From Candidatus Levybacteria bacterium RIFCSPLOWO2_01_FULL_38_21 (GTDB lineage: Bacteria; Patescibacteriota; Microgenomatia; Levybacterales; UBA12049): a DNA stretch of 50,274 bases. Both the position numbers and the translations under genes were made by a program. Positions 8,769 through 18,049 of the stretch are shown piece by piece. Positions within the stretch are counted from its first letter, which is position 1; every line of letters starts with the position of its first letter. The notes below the pieces were generated by a model, which was given only the letters and a program-made list of their open reading frames with translations, searched no databases and was not told the origin of the DNA. The stretch lies in assembly GCA_001782475.1 (NCBI GenBank), contig MFOT01000007.1, positions 1-50,274 of the forward strand, read 5' to 3'.

Positions 8769-9632
8769 CTACTGGTGTTCGCTTCGGATTTTTCCTTGTA
8801 ATGTTCTTAGTTCTGCGAGTGCTTTTTTGGCCTGTTCTTTATTTGGCGGCATGCCGTGCCAGTGAAAATCTTTTTCCATAAAATCAACGCCCTTTCCGGG
8901 AATCGTATGAGCAATAATTACTGTTGGTTTTTCAAAAACTGCCCGAGCTTCTTTTACGGAATCTATAAAAGCTCTGATATTATTTCCATCAACCTCCAAA
9001 ACCTCCCAATTAAAAGCTTCATACTTTGCTTTTAACGACTCAAGCGGCATGACATCTTCTGTAAAACCGTCGATCTGAATATTATTTCTATCTATAATTT
9101 GAGTTAAGTTATTTAATTTGTTTTTCCCTGCAAACATCGCCGCTTCCCAAGTATTTCCTTCGTCGTGTTCTCCGTCTGATGTGATGCAATAAGTATGAAA
9201 TTTTTTCTTATCTAGTTTTGCCGCCAACGCAATTCCAATTGTCTGAGATAATCCTTCTCCTAAAGGCCCTGATGTTGTTTCAACTCCGGGGAGTGCGATT
9301 CTATGCGGATGTCCCTGGAGTCTTGAATTTAATTTTCGAAGGGTTTTTAGCTCTTCAACAGGAAAATAGCCGGAAAGTGCCATACTGACATATTGGACCG
9401 GACAAATATGTCCGTTTGATAAAATCAATCTGTCTCTATCCTCCCAATTAGGATTTTTTGGATCGTGGTTTAGGATATGAAAATAAAAGGCGGTAAAAAT
9501 ATCTGCCATTCCCAATGGTCCTGCAGAGTGTCCTGAACCTGCCTCAAGAAGTGTCTCAATAATTAACTCTCGAGTTTTAACAGCAATTTCTTCAAGTTTT
9601 ATTAATTTTTCTTCGTGAAGTTCTTCTGTCAT
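8769..9632 (-). CDS. Transketolase, N-terminal (TPP-binding) subunit
   Basis: GSGHSAGPLGMADIFTAFYFHIL, TTSGPLGEGLSQTIGIALAAKL, SDGEHDEGNTWEAAMFAGKNKLNNLTQIIDRNNIQIDG. Confidence 0.95.
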   Translation of the reverse strand: MTEELHEEKLIKLEEIAVKTRELIIETLLEAGSGHSAGPLGMADIFTAFYFHILNHDPKNPNWEDRDRLILSNGHICPVQYVSMALSGYFPVEELKTLRKLNSRLQGHPHRIALPGVETTSGPLGEGLSQTIGIALAAKLDKKKFHTYCITSDGEHDEGNTWEAAMFAGKNKLNNLTQIIDRNNIQIDGFTEDVMPLESLKAKYEAFNWEVLEVDGNNIRAFIDSVKEARAVFEKPTVIIAHTIPGKGVDFMEKDFHWHGMPPNKEQAKKALAELRTLQGKIRSEHQ

Positions 9633-9678
9633 CTTATTCTATATTACAATCCTTATAAATCTTTTTGCAAGAAAATTA

Positions 9679-10947
9679 CTACCCCTTAAAGACAATCATC
9701 AAGTCCGAAACATTTGAGGGGAGTTTTTCTGTATCAATTCCATCACCGACTTTTTCAAAAAACTCCAAACTATTATTCGAGTTTAAAAATTCCGCAGGTT
9801 CTAGATTCATCCCCCTTGCTTTGTTGATGGTATTTATATCGCCAATCGCGCCGGCAAAACGGGAATTATCCCAGCCATCTGAGTCAAAAGAACATATAAT
9901 CGTTTTTCCATCAATAAAAGATAGTGCGCCCAAAACAACCTCCTGATTTCGTCCGCCTTCTCCTTTTCCTTTGACTTTTACAGTCGTTTCCCCGCCTGCC
10001 AAGAGTATTGTCCCTTTTTCTGCATTTTTAATAAGTATTTCCCCTGCCTTTCTTGCTTCGATCTGAAATTTATTAGAAAAAATATTTGTTTTAAATCCTA
10101 GATCTTGGGCTTTTTCCCTCATTGCCTCAAGAGCAGTCTGATTATTTAAAATAAGAATATTAAACACATTCTCGAAATATTTATCTTCCCTTGGGGTTTC
10201 TGTAAAGTCATTCCTTGTAATACCCCTCAAGCGGTATTTATCAACAATATTAAGTGCATTCTCAACAGTTGTCTCATCTCTTACGGTAGGACCCGAAGAG
10301 ATAACAGAAAGATCATTCCCGGGAACATCAGATGAGATTATGCTTATAACTCTTGCAGGATATAAATATTTCAAAAGCCCCCCGCCCTTTAAGAGAGATA
10401 AATGTTTTCTTACACTATTCATTTCGAAAATGTCAGCGCCCGATTTAAGAAGTTGCTCTTCTATTGCAATCAGTTTATCAAGGGTAGCTCTATATGGATT
10501 TTCAAAAAGCGCAGAGCCTCCTCCTGTTATGACAACAATAAATAAGTCTTTTTCCGAAAGATCTCTCAGCTCGTCTTTTAATAGAAATTTTGTAAAAATT
10601 AGGTTTTGTTCAGAAGGCAGGGGGTGTGTCCCTTTTGTAAATTTTACTTTTTTAAAATCTTCCGGATTTGTATCAATTACATAACCCTCTGTTAACTTTT
10701 CTCCCAGTTTTTCTTCGATAAATTTCGAATTTCTCGCAGAGCCTTTACCGAATCCGATTAAAAAAATGCGCTCAAATCCGGAAAGATCAAAAGTTTTATC
10801 TTTTATATTCAAAGTATTGTCTGAGACAGCTATGCTTTTACCGATAACATTTTCAGATTGAATAGAAGATAGCGCAGTTTCTATAAGTTCTAAAGCAATT
10901 TTTCGCTGAGGGCTTGTTGCAAGTTTATCGAAATTTTTAATAAACAT
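9679..10947 (-). CDS. Glycerate 2-kinase (DUF4147/MOFRL family)
   Basis: FLIGFGKGSA, GTHPLPSEQN, VITGGGSALFENP, SDVPGNDLSVISSGPT, LAGGETTVKVKGKGEGGRNQE. Confidence 0.93.
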   Translation of the reverse strand: MFIKNFDKLATSPQRKIALELIETALSSIQSENVIGKSIAVSDNTLNIKDKTFDLSGFERIFLIGFGKGSARNSKFIEEKLGEKLTEGYVIDTNPEDFKKVKFTKGTHPLPSEQNLIFTKFLLKDELRDLSEKDLFIVVITGGGSALFENPYRATLDKLIAIEEQLLKSGADIFEMNSVRKHLSLLKGGGLLKYLYPARVISIISSDVPGNDLSVISSGPTVRDETTVENALNIVDKYRLRGITRNDFTETPREDKYFENVFNILILNNQTALEAMREKAQDLGFKTNIFSNKFQIEARKAGEILIKNAEKGTILLAGGETTVKVKGKGEGGRNQEVVLGALSFIDGKTIICSFDSDGWDNSRFAGAIGDINTINKARGMNLEPAEFLNSNNSLEFFEKVGDGIDTEKLPSNVSDLMIVFKG

Positions 10948-11024
10948 AATAAGTTATAATTTTATTATGGTTCTAGGATAAGTTTAGTCTATTTACCAAG
11001 TTTTGACAAATATTTGTTTGCCTC

Positions 11025-11113
11025 TTGCTGCAACTTTTTTTCTCATCTATACTAATTTTATGACAAGAGTTGCGATAAACGGATACGGGAGAATAGGACG
11101 AGGGAACGGGTGA
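11025..11113 (+). pseudogene. 5' remnant of a second gap gene with promoter (MTRVAINGYGRIGRGNG*)
   Basis: ATG at 11060 opens atgacaagagttgcgataaacggatacgggagaataggacga, 35/42 nt identical to the start of intact gap at 12559; the frame ends at 11113. TTGCTG(11025)-N17-TATACT(11048)-N6-ATG. Confidence 0.8.
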
Positions 11114-11132
11114 ACGGGGACTGAACGTGAAC

Positions 11133-11294
11133 GGGGACGGTCCTACGACAGATTGATAGAGCAATCCAAATTAGGCATGTTTTTTTAGTTTTTTTTGTTG
11201 AGAAGATCTTTCGGCAACGAGGCTATCTCTCCAAGCAAAAAGAAAACTACATTAAAATTAGCTTGTCACAATAAGATTTCTCAGGACCGTCCCC
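11133..11294. repeat. 12-bp perfect inverted repeat GGGGACGGTCCT/AGGACCGTCCCC
   Basis: 11133-11144 and 11283-11294; flanked by small phrase repeats (aacgggg, aaggtac, ggtcggacc). Confidence 0.85.
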
Positions 11295-11507
11295 AAGGTA
11301 CCCAAGGTACCAAGGTACACAAGGTACAAAGTATTACGCTTGCTCGTAATAGCATAGTTTAAGAACAGTAGATCTCTAACACAGTAACACAGGGTCGGAC
11401 CCTCAGTTACCCTCAGTTAGGATCAAAAGAGTTACGACGAGGTCGGACCTCGTAATAGAAACTGAGTTGAGTGATTCCTAGGGTGTGGAGCAGAAGGATT
11501 GGGAGAT

Positions 11508-12422
11508 TTATTTAACAAGTGTTTGTAGGCTTTTGTCTAGAAGTCCTAAGGTATTAATGCATTCTTGAACTTCCTCGGGAGTGGTTATTCTGACCCACGA
11601 CGGTTTATAGCGTCTTGTTATATCAAAGCTATTAAATAACAATTCGCCTTCACTTCCAGCTGAATTGCTTCTCAAAACTTCGCACGACGAAGTCCAATCA
11701 CCATTCCAAAAACGCTGTACACCATCCAAGCGAAGCCAAAATTTTCTTCCTTCTTGTTCTACTTCAACCCAATCGGTTGTTGCTATAACTATCCTTGCAT
11801 CACGATCCTCGAATCTAGATTGGGCAACCCTAACCTCTTTGGTTTTTTGACCTACCCTACGAAGAGCCTCAAAAAAAACAGCCCCCCTTTTTTCATATTG
11901 CAAATCTTGGTTTTTTCTAACCTCCTCTACTAAACCCTTTAAGACCTCTGGGATCTCCACAATTGGGTGAGAACTTGTCCCTTCGGCCTGCCCTAATCTA
12001 TCTCTTATAAAAAGAGCTACTCCTATTGCTTGGTTCAAACCTTCTATGGTATCAATCGACTCCCTCTCTATTCCTGTAATTTTTCCTTGGGGATTTTCAT
12101 TTAACACGATGATATGAATTGGAGGATCATAACCAAAAGGTATATAGTCTGGGACTTCTTTTATCTCAGAATAACTATCAGAAACTAGCTCTATTAGGAG
12201 CGTGCGATTAAAACTATCTGGACTTCTTTGAATTTGTTCAAAACTAAGTCCAAAAACTTCATCCCCATCAGTAAAATAGATTGTAGGGGTATATTTTCTT
12301 GATAAATTAGAATGAATAACTTCACTTAAATCAGCAAGAGAAGCAAGTATGTTGGATAGCCCTTTTTTCTTTGCTTGGAATTCTACTTCTTGGAGCAAGG
12401 ATCCTTTCTTCTCGGGAGCCAT
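11508..12422 (-). CDS. Hypothetical protein, 304 aa, no family recognised
   Basis: Long ORF, protein-like composition; sits between the gap remnant and intact gap. Confidence 0.7.
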   Translation of the reverse strand: MAPEKKGSLLQEVEFQAKKKGLSNILASLADLSEVIHSNLSRKYTPTIYFTDGDEVFGLSFEQIQRSPDSFNRTLLIELVSDSYSEIKEVPDYIPFGYDPPIHIIVLNENPQGKITGIERESIDTIEGLNQAIGVALFIRDRLGQAEGTSSHPIVEIPEVLKGLVEEVRKNQDLQYEKRGAVFFEALRRVGQKTKEVRVAQSRFEDRDARIVIATTDWVEVEQEGRKFWLRLDGVQRFWNGDWTSSCEVLRSNSAGSEGELLFNSFDITRRYKPSWVRITTPEEVQECINTLGLLDKSLQTLVK

Positions 12423-12558
12423 GATGAAATTATAAAATAATTTTTTTGATTGTCAAGTATTTTTGTGCTGGTCTCCTAGATAGTCGTAATCAAGTCTTTA
12501 AGACAATATTCCAAACAAACTTATTGAATTGTTAAGTAAAAACTTGTATTCTTTAAAT

Positions 12559-13653
12559 ATGGTTAGAATTGCAATAAACGGATACGGAAGAATAGGAAGA
12601 GTGGCACATAGGGTAATTTTGGAAAAGCACTCACAAGAAATTGATGTTGTCGCAATAAACGCAGGTTCCTCAACAGATATTAGAGGATGGATGTACCTCT
12701 TAAAGTACGATACTGCGTATCATACTTTAAATTCAAAATTCAAAATTCAAAATTCAAAATTAAACGAGGAGGAGAAAGTAGGAATATTAAAAGATGGGAT
12801 AGGCTACCTCATCATAAATGATAAAAAGATTCCTGTTTTTTCGCAGAAAGATCCGAGTCTTTTACCATGGAGAGATTTAAATATAGATGTAGTAATTGAG
12901 TCAACAGGACATTTTACCAAAGAGGAAAAATTAAAACTTCATCTTGATGCCGGCGCAAAGTTTGTTGTTTTATCTGCACCCATTAGAAAAGGAGACCCTT
13001 CGGCAAGCTCAGGGCAAGGGGTTCCGACATATATTTTATCTGTCAACGCAAAAGATTACAAAGGAGAAAAATTAATTAATAACGCATCCTGTACCACAAA
13101 CTGTATTACGCCGGTTGCAAAAGTAATTGTAGATAATTTTGGAGTAGAAAAGGCAATGATGACAACAATACACGGATATACATCAGATCAGCGACTTCAG
13201 GACGGAGGACACAAGGACTTAAGAAGAGCAAGGGCAGCAGCGGAAAATATAATTCCAACATCAACAGGTGCAACAATTGCAGCTTCGCAGGCATTGCCGG
13301 AACTAGCAGGTATCTTTGCCGGACTTGCAATAAGAGTACCGGTTGCAGTTGGGTCTCTTTCGGATTTTACATTTCTTCTTAAGAGAGAAACTACCAAAGA
13401 GGAAGTAAATGAGATATTCAAAAGAGAAGCGCAGAAAGAGGAATATCAAGGAATACTTGAGGTAACAGAAGATCCAATTGTGTCAAGTGATATAATAGGC
13501 AATCCCCATTCTGCAATTGTTGATCTCTCGCTTACTCAGGTTGTTTTAGGAAATATGCTTAAAGTTATTGCCTGGTATGACAATGAATACGGATATTGCA
13601 ACAGGTTAGTTGAAGAAGTTTTAATGGTAGGGAATAAAATTCCTAATTTCTAA
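12559..13653 (+). CDS. gap: Glyceraldehyde-3-phosphate dehydrogenase
   Basis: MVRIAINGYGRIGRVAHR, NNASCTTNCITPVAKV, HGYTSDQ, WYDNEYGYCNRL. Start at 12559 preferred (track 12529 is a TTG). Confidence 0.96.
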   Translation: MVRIAINGYGRIGRVAHRVILEKHSQEIDVVAINAGSSTDIRGWMYLLKYDTAYHTLNSKFKIQNSKLNEEEKVGILKDGIGYLIINDKKIPVFSQKDPSLLPWRDLNIDVVIESTGHFTKEEKLKLHLDAGAKFVVLSAPIRKGDPSASSGQGVPTYILSVNAKDYKGEKLINNASCTTNCITPVAKVIVDNFGVEKAMMTTIHGYTSDQRLQDGGHKDLRRARAAAENIIPTSTGATIAASQALPELAGIFAGLAIRVPVAVGSLSDFTFLLKRETTKEEVNEIFKREAQKEEYQGILEVTEDPIVSSDIIGNPHSAIVDLSLTQVVLGNMLKVIAWYDNEYGYCNRLVEEVLMVGNKIPNF

Positions 13654-13728
13654 TTTTTAATTTCTAAACAAATCCCAATAATTAAATTTCAAACGCTCAA
13701 AACATTTTAATTTGATTTTTTATACTCT

Positions 13729-14313
13729 ATGAAAAAACCGATTGAACTTTCAGGTATCAATAATATCACAATTTCAGGAAGAATAGGAAGCGGTGCAACA
13801 ACTTTGGCAATAAAGCTTTCCCAATCTTTAGGATGGAAAATGGTTGAGGGCGGAGCGATAATGAGAAAAATAAATAACCAAGCCGGAGCAAATATAATCG
13901 AGACCAATAAAAGACCAGATCATTTTGATTTGGAATACGAAGAGATGGTTAAAAAAATTCTAAGGGAGAAAAAAAATCAAATAATTCAAAGCCATCTTGC
14001 GGGATTTGATGCACGGGGGATAGAGGGTGTTTTTAAAATTTTAGTAGTTTGCGAAGATGAGGAAGAAAATGATAAGAAGGATATTAGGATAGATAGACTA
14101 ATCAACAGAGACAAGATTACTGTTGCTCAGGCAAAGTATGAAGTAACCGAAAGGGAAAAAAGAAATCTTGAGAAATGGAGAAGGCTTTATGCAGATAATG
14201 ATGAGACCTGGGTTTATTGGGAGAAAAAATATTATGATTTAGTGATCAACACTTATTCTCACAATCAAGAAGAAACCCTCAAAATCGCCCTCAAAGCGAT
14301 TGGGCTTTCTTAG
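13729..14313 (+). CDS. Cytidylate kinase-like protein (archaeal-type Cmk family)
   Basis: ITISGRIGSGATTLAIKLSQSLGWKMVEGGAIMR; ...HLAGFDARGIEGVFKILVVC. Confidence 0.75.
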   Translation: MKKPIELSGINNITISGRIGSGATTLAIKLSQSLGWKMVEGGAIMRKINNQAGANIIETNKRPDHFDLEYEEMVKKILREKKNQIIQSHLAGFDARGIEGVFKILVVCEDEEENDKKDIRIDRLINRDKITVAQAKYEVTEREKRNLEKWRRLYADNDETWVYWEKKYYDLVINTYSHNQEETLKIALKAIGLS

Positions 14314-15281
14314 TCTTTTCTTCCTCTCAAATAATATCCTATTATCTCGTCTCGAAGTTCAAGACTCCTTGCTGCTATGAAAAGGGGAACTGTTCCATCG
14401 TTGTATCGTTCTGGATCTATAATAAATTCCGGATCAAATTTGTATTCTTGGGCTTCTCCGTTTTCCAGATCTACGCTTGATGTCACACATCCTGCTGCGA
14501 GAGCAAGAGGAAGCCCCGGTAAAATTTCAGAATGAGGCTCATCAAACATTACGTAAGCATCTACTGCTCCTGTTGCCAAGTATGCATATACAAAAGCTCC
14601 ACCGTTCCCATAATGTCTGCTTTTTTCTGACCAATCATCTTCCATCAAACCAAAAGCAGAGTAATACTTCCGAGAATACTCTCTTTCGCCGACATAAGAA
14701 GCAATTACGATCCCATCCTTATCTTTTACAGAATTCTTTTTTGGTCGTACTACTTCGAGTTCCTGATGACGCATCTCTATTGTCGATAGATCTATGACGC
14801 GATTTACTTTTCTGATCGATACAAACGCTTTTTGTCCTTTTATGTCAACGACGACTGCACCAATTGGCGAACCGTCCGGATTATATGCTCCTAAAACTGA
14901 GTAAGGAGGGGTGTCCAACCCTCTCGCAAACTCTCCGGAATTGTCAAAAGGGTCTATTGTGAATACTACTTTAGGATTGCCGTCAGAATAGTCATGATAA
15001 TTGTGTTCTCCGAAAACAAATGCGGGGAGATGGACATCTCTTATGAGATTTGCCAATATAGGTTCTCCCATTGCGTCAATTTGAAGCTGTTCGTCATGTT
15101 CTCTTCCTGGTACCGATCCTAATGAAGATCTTCCTTGACCGGCTTCCACCATTGGATGTAGGGCTTGATTGGCCACCGAAGCATAATTTAAGAAAATATT
15201 GCGAGTTAGATTCCTAACCTCTCTTGGCGATAATTGTTCTCCTGGTGATCTTTCTAACTCATTGCCACTTACCATATACAA
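14310..15281 (-). CDS. Inositol-monophosphatase-like protein with divergent metal motif
   Basis: VVFTIDPFDNSGEFARGLDTPPYSVLGAY aligns with the IMPase DPxDGT motif; GGAFVYAYLATGAVDAYVMFDEPHSEILPGLPLALAAGC resembles the C-terminal motif. Confidence 0.65.
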   Translation of the reverse strand: MYMVSGNELERSPGEQLSPREVRNLTRNIFLNYASVANQALHPMVEAGQGRSSLGSVPGREHDEQLQIDAMGEPILANLIRDVHLPAFVFGEHNYHDYSDGNPKVVFTIDPFDNSGEFARGLDTPPYSVLGAYNPDGSPIGAVVVDIKGQKAFVSIRKVNRVIDLSTIEMRHQELEVVRPKKNSVKDKDGIVIASYVGEREYSRKYYSAFGLMEDDWSEKSRHYGNGGAFVYAYLATGAVDAYVMFDEPHSEILPGLPLALAAGCVTSSVDLENGEAQEYKFDPEFIIDPERYNDGTVPLFIAARSLELRDEIIGYYLRGRKD

Positions 15282-15364
15282 AAATTGGGAGTTTGTCCCA
15301 GAGTTTTAGGCTTATATCATACCTATTGATATTTGTCAAGTTAAATGGTAAAGTAAATGCGATT

Positions 15365-15958
15365 ATGCAAAGCAAAAAACAAGGCTATTTAGATTTCTTT
15401 AAAACCGTAGGAAAATCTAAGAGACTGCTCCGAACAGGATGGGTTAGAGAAAAAGTAAAAAATCCAGAGAGTATCGCGGAGCACTCATTTAGGGTAGGAG
15501 TTTTAGCAATGGTGCTAGCAGACAGACTCGGAGTCAATAAAGAAAAACTAATAAAAATGTCTTTAATTCATGATCTCGGAGAAACATTTACCGGAGATAT
15601 TGTTTGGACAAGAGGAGAATTAGTTGATATCAAAATAAGAGAAAATAAAGAGAAAGAAGAATTGAAAGGATTGGTTCGTTTATTCAGCGATATCGAAGAC
15701 GGAGAGGAATTTGTAGATATATTTGAAGAAATGATACAGTCTTCCACTAAAGATGCAAAGATCTTTTGGCAGATCGATAAGTTAGAAACAGTTCTACAAG
15801 CTTTTGAATATGAAGAAGAGCAGGGGATAATAATTGAGGAGTTTTTTCTAAATGCTGATTTATTTATCAAAGATAAAATTTTAAGAGAAATTTTTGAGGA
15901 GATATTAAAAGAAAGAGAGATTAGGCAAAGGAGTTTTTATAATCATGAAAGTAGCTGA
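15365..15958 (+). CDS. HD-domain phosphohydrolase (YfbR-like)
   Basis: ESIAEHSFRVGVLAMVLADRLGVNKEKLIKMSLIHDLGETFTGDI. Start at ATG 15365. Confidence 0.87.
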   Translation: MQSKKQGYLDFFKTVGKSKRLLRTGWVREKVKNPESIAEHSFRVGVLAMVLADRLGVNKEKLIKMSLIHDLGETFTGDIVWTRGELVDIKIRENKEKEELKGLVRLFSDIEDGEEFVDIFEEMIQSSTKDAKIFWQIDKLETVLQAFEYEEEQGIIIEEFFLNADLFIKDKILREIFEEILKEREIRQRSFYNHESS

Positions 15959-17210
15959 TGCAATGTCGCGTCATGTCGACCATATTTTGCCGGATACCAA
16001 AGTAAAAGATGTGTGCCTTCTTATTTTTGGAAGAGGCATAAACGGAGTTCCTGTGTGCAAAAACAAAAAAGTCATTGGCTTTATTACCGAAAGAGACATC
16101 CTAAGCCAGTTTTATCCATCTCTAGATGAATATGCACAAGACCCCTTTAGAGAAGGCGACTTTGAAGGGATGGAAAAAAAAGTTCACGATATTTTCGAAA
16201 TGACCTCAGATAAAATTATGAGCATAAATGTCACTAGAGTTACTCCCCAAACCCCGCTTTTAAGAGCCCAGTCTTTAATGTTTATAGAAAAAGTTGGAAG
16301 ACTTCCCGTTGTTGATAAAAATGGAAATCTTATTGGGATAATTTCAAAAGGAGATATCTTCAGAGCACTTGTAGGTGACAGGTTATTGTTTACAGAAAAT
16401 GAGGATTATAACGACTGGCTTTCTAAAACCTATTATCAAGCGGTTGATACAGAGGACAGACTTTCCCATGAGATTCCGGATCTTCTTAAGGTATTTACCC
16501 AGCATAAGGTAAAAACAATACTTGATATAGGATGCGGAACAGGAGATCATTCAATAGATTTAGCAAGAAGAGGCTTTAGTGTTGTTGGGATAGATCGAAG
16601 TCAGGGTATGATTAGAGAATCAAATAAGAGAAAACAGGTTCTTTCAAAAGAGGCATTGGGGAGGCTTAAATTTTATCGGGGAAGTTTTGAAGATATAGAA
16701 TCAAGGTTCACGGAATCTTTTGACGCGGCACTTATTTTAGGAAATACCTTGTCTCATAATCCCCATAAGTGTCAAGAGCTTATAAAACAAACAGTAAAGC
16801 ATCTTTCAGAGCATGGAGTATTAATTCTTCAAATAACTAATTTTGATAAAGTAATTAAAGTAAAAAATAGGCTTTTAAGTTTTAATTTTGCCAGACTTTT
16901 GGAAGAGCCGACTAAAGAATACGTATTTTTGGAATTCTATGACCTGCCGATAGAAAGACAAAGAACTATTCTTAAAACTTTTGCAATTCTTGTATCGGAT
17001 GGAGGGAAAATATGGAAAACAAGGGGTGTAAGAAACAGTCTCATGGCGTATAATAATAAAGAAAGTGTTGGAAAAGTTTTAAGGGGAAATGGATTTTCCA
17101 AGATATCTTTTTATGGCGGAGCATTTGACGGAAGACACTGGGATTTTCTATTTAGAAAACCATTCAGGGTTTTAGAAAGCGATTGGCTTAATGTAATTGC
17201 AGTAAGATAA
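15945..17210 (+). CDS. CBS-domain pair fused to class I SAM methyltransferase
   Basis: N-term MKVADAMSRHVDHILPDTKVKDVC...GFITERDIL and MSINVTRVTPQTPL...GIISKGDIFRAL (CBS); C-term VKTILDIGCGTGDHSIDLARRGFSVVGIDRSQGMI (MTase motif I). Confidence 0.88.
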   Translation: MKVADAMSRHVDHILPDTKVKDVCLLIFGRGINGVPVCKNKKVIGFITERDILSQFYPSLDEYAQDPFREGDFEGMEKKVHDIFEMTSDKIMSINVTRVTPQTPLLRAQSLMFIEKVGRLPVVDKNGNLIGIISKGDIFRALVGDRLLFTENEDYNDWLSKTYYQAVDTEDRLSHEIPDLLKVFTQHKVKTILDIGCGTGDHSIDLARRGFSVVGIDRSQGMIRESNKRKQVLSKEALGRLKFYRGSFEDIESRFTESFDAALILGNTLSHNPHKCQELIKQTVKHLSEHGVLILQITNFDKVIKVKNRLLSFNFARLLEEPTKEYVFLEFYDLPIERQRTILKTFAILVSDGGKIWKTRGVRNSLMAYNNKESVGKVLRGNGFSKISFYGGAFDGRHWDFLFRKPFRVLESDWLNVIAVR

Positions 17211-17211
17211 A

Positions 17212-17778
17212 ATGAAAAAAACTCTTGCATTAATTATCATTTTTATTTTTTTCTCTTATGCCGTAACTTCTTTTGCGAAAGATTCCTCAAAAGAAGACAC
17301 TTCAGTTTCTACTCCCTCCTCTAGTAAAACTATCGATTATACCCTTCCATACCCAGGACTTTTGCCAGATAGCCCTCTTTATATTTTGAAAGTACTTAGG
17401 GATAGAATTGTAAGTATCTTAATCTCCGGTCCAGTAAAAAAAGCAAATTTTGATTTACTTCAGGCGGATAAGCGTTTAAACGAGGGAGTCTTTCTTTTCA
17501 ATAAAGGTGAAAAGAAATATTCGTTGGCAGAATCAACAATATCAAAAGGAGAAAATTATTTTGAAAAAGGAATCTCGGAAATAGAAATGGCAAAAAAACA
17601 AGGGTTTACTGTCAAAGACATTTTTCAAAGATTTCATTTAGCATCTTTAAAACATAAAGAAACAATAAAGGGTTTAATAGATAAAACCAGAGGAGATGTT
17701 AAACAAAGGCTTATTTTAGACGAGAGAAGGGTAGAAAATTTTGAAAAAAGAACAAATTCATTAATGTTGCAAAAATAG
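17212..17778 (+). CDS. DUF5667-like secreted protein
   Basis: Signal peptide followed by DYTLPYPGLLPDSPLYILKVLRDRIVSILISGPVKKANFDLLQADKRLNEG. Confidence 0.75.
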   Translation: MKKTLALIIIFIFFSYAVTSFAKDSSKEDTSVSTPSSSKTIDYTLPYPGLLPDSPLYILKVLRDRIVSILISGPVKKANFDLLQADKRLNEGVFLFNKGEKKYSLAESTISKGENYFEKGISEIEMAKKQGFTVKDIFQRFHLASLKHKETIKGLIDKTRGDVKQRLILDERRVENFEKRTNSLMLQK

Positions 17779-17934
17779 CCTAAATCCTCATAAACGAACA
17801 GATTTTAATCCAAAGAATTTTTCAGACTCTAGGGATATTCTAATTTCTTTACTCTATTTTTTTGGTGTTTTAGCAAAATGTCTAAGATTGAAGCTAAAAA
17901 AAAGGATGATTGCTTTTGATACAAAAATTTCTAG

Positions 17935-17986
17935 TTGACACGCCAGATCTAGTGTAATACTATCCTTCTTGGCACTATAAGTAGTG
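17935..17986 (+). promoter_or_regulatory. nrdR promoter with candidate NrdR box
   Basis: TTGACA(17935-17940)-N17-TACTAT(17958-17963); CACTATAAGTAGTG (17973-17986) is an inverted repeat resembling NrdR-box consensus acaCwAtATaTwGtgt. Confidence 0.65.
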
Positions 17987-18049
17987 TTGCGATCGTTGAT
18001 AATTTATTTAATTCGGCGATCCGTTTTAAGAAGCTTAAATTAAATTTTT

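Noticed and set aside
10973-11164. 63-aa minus-strand ORF
   Set aside because: Antisense to the gap remnant and repeats; no family signal.
11280-11340. Short regularly repeated aaggtac units considered as a CRISPR-like array
   Set aside because: Units too short, no unique spacers, no cas genes in the window.
17950-17962. Second NrdR box (TAGTGTAATACTA) over the -10
   Set aside because: Inverted repeat exists but does not match the NrdR-box core in register; not claimed as a site.
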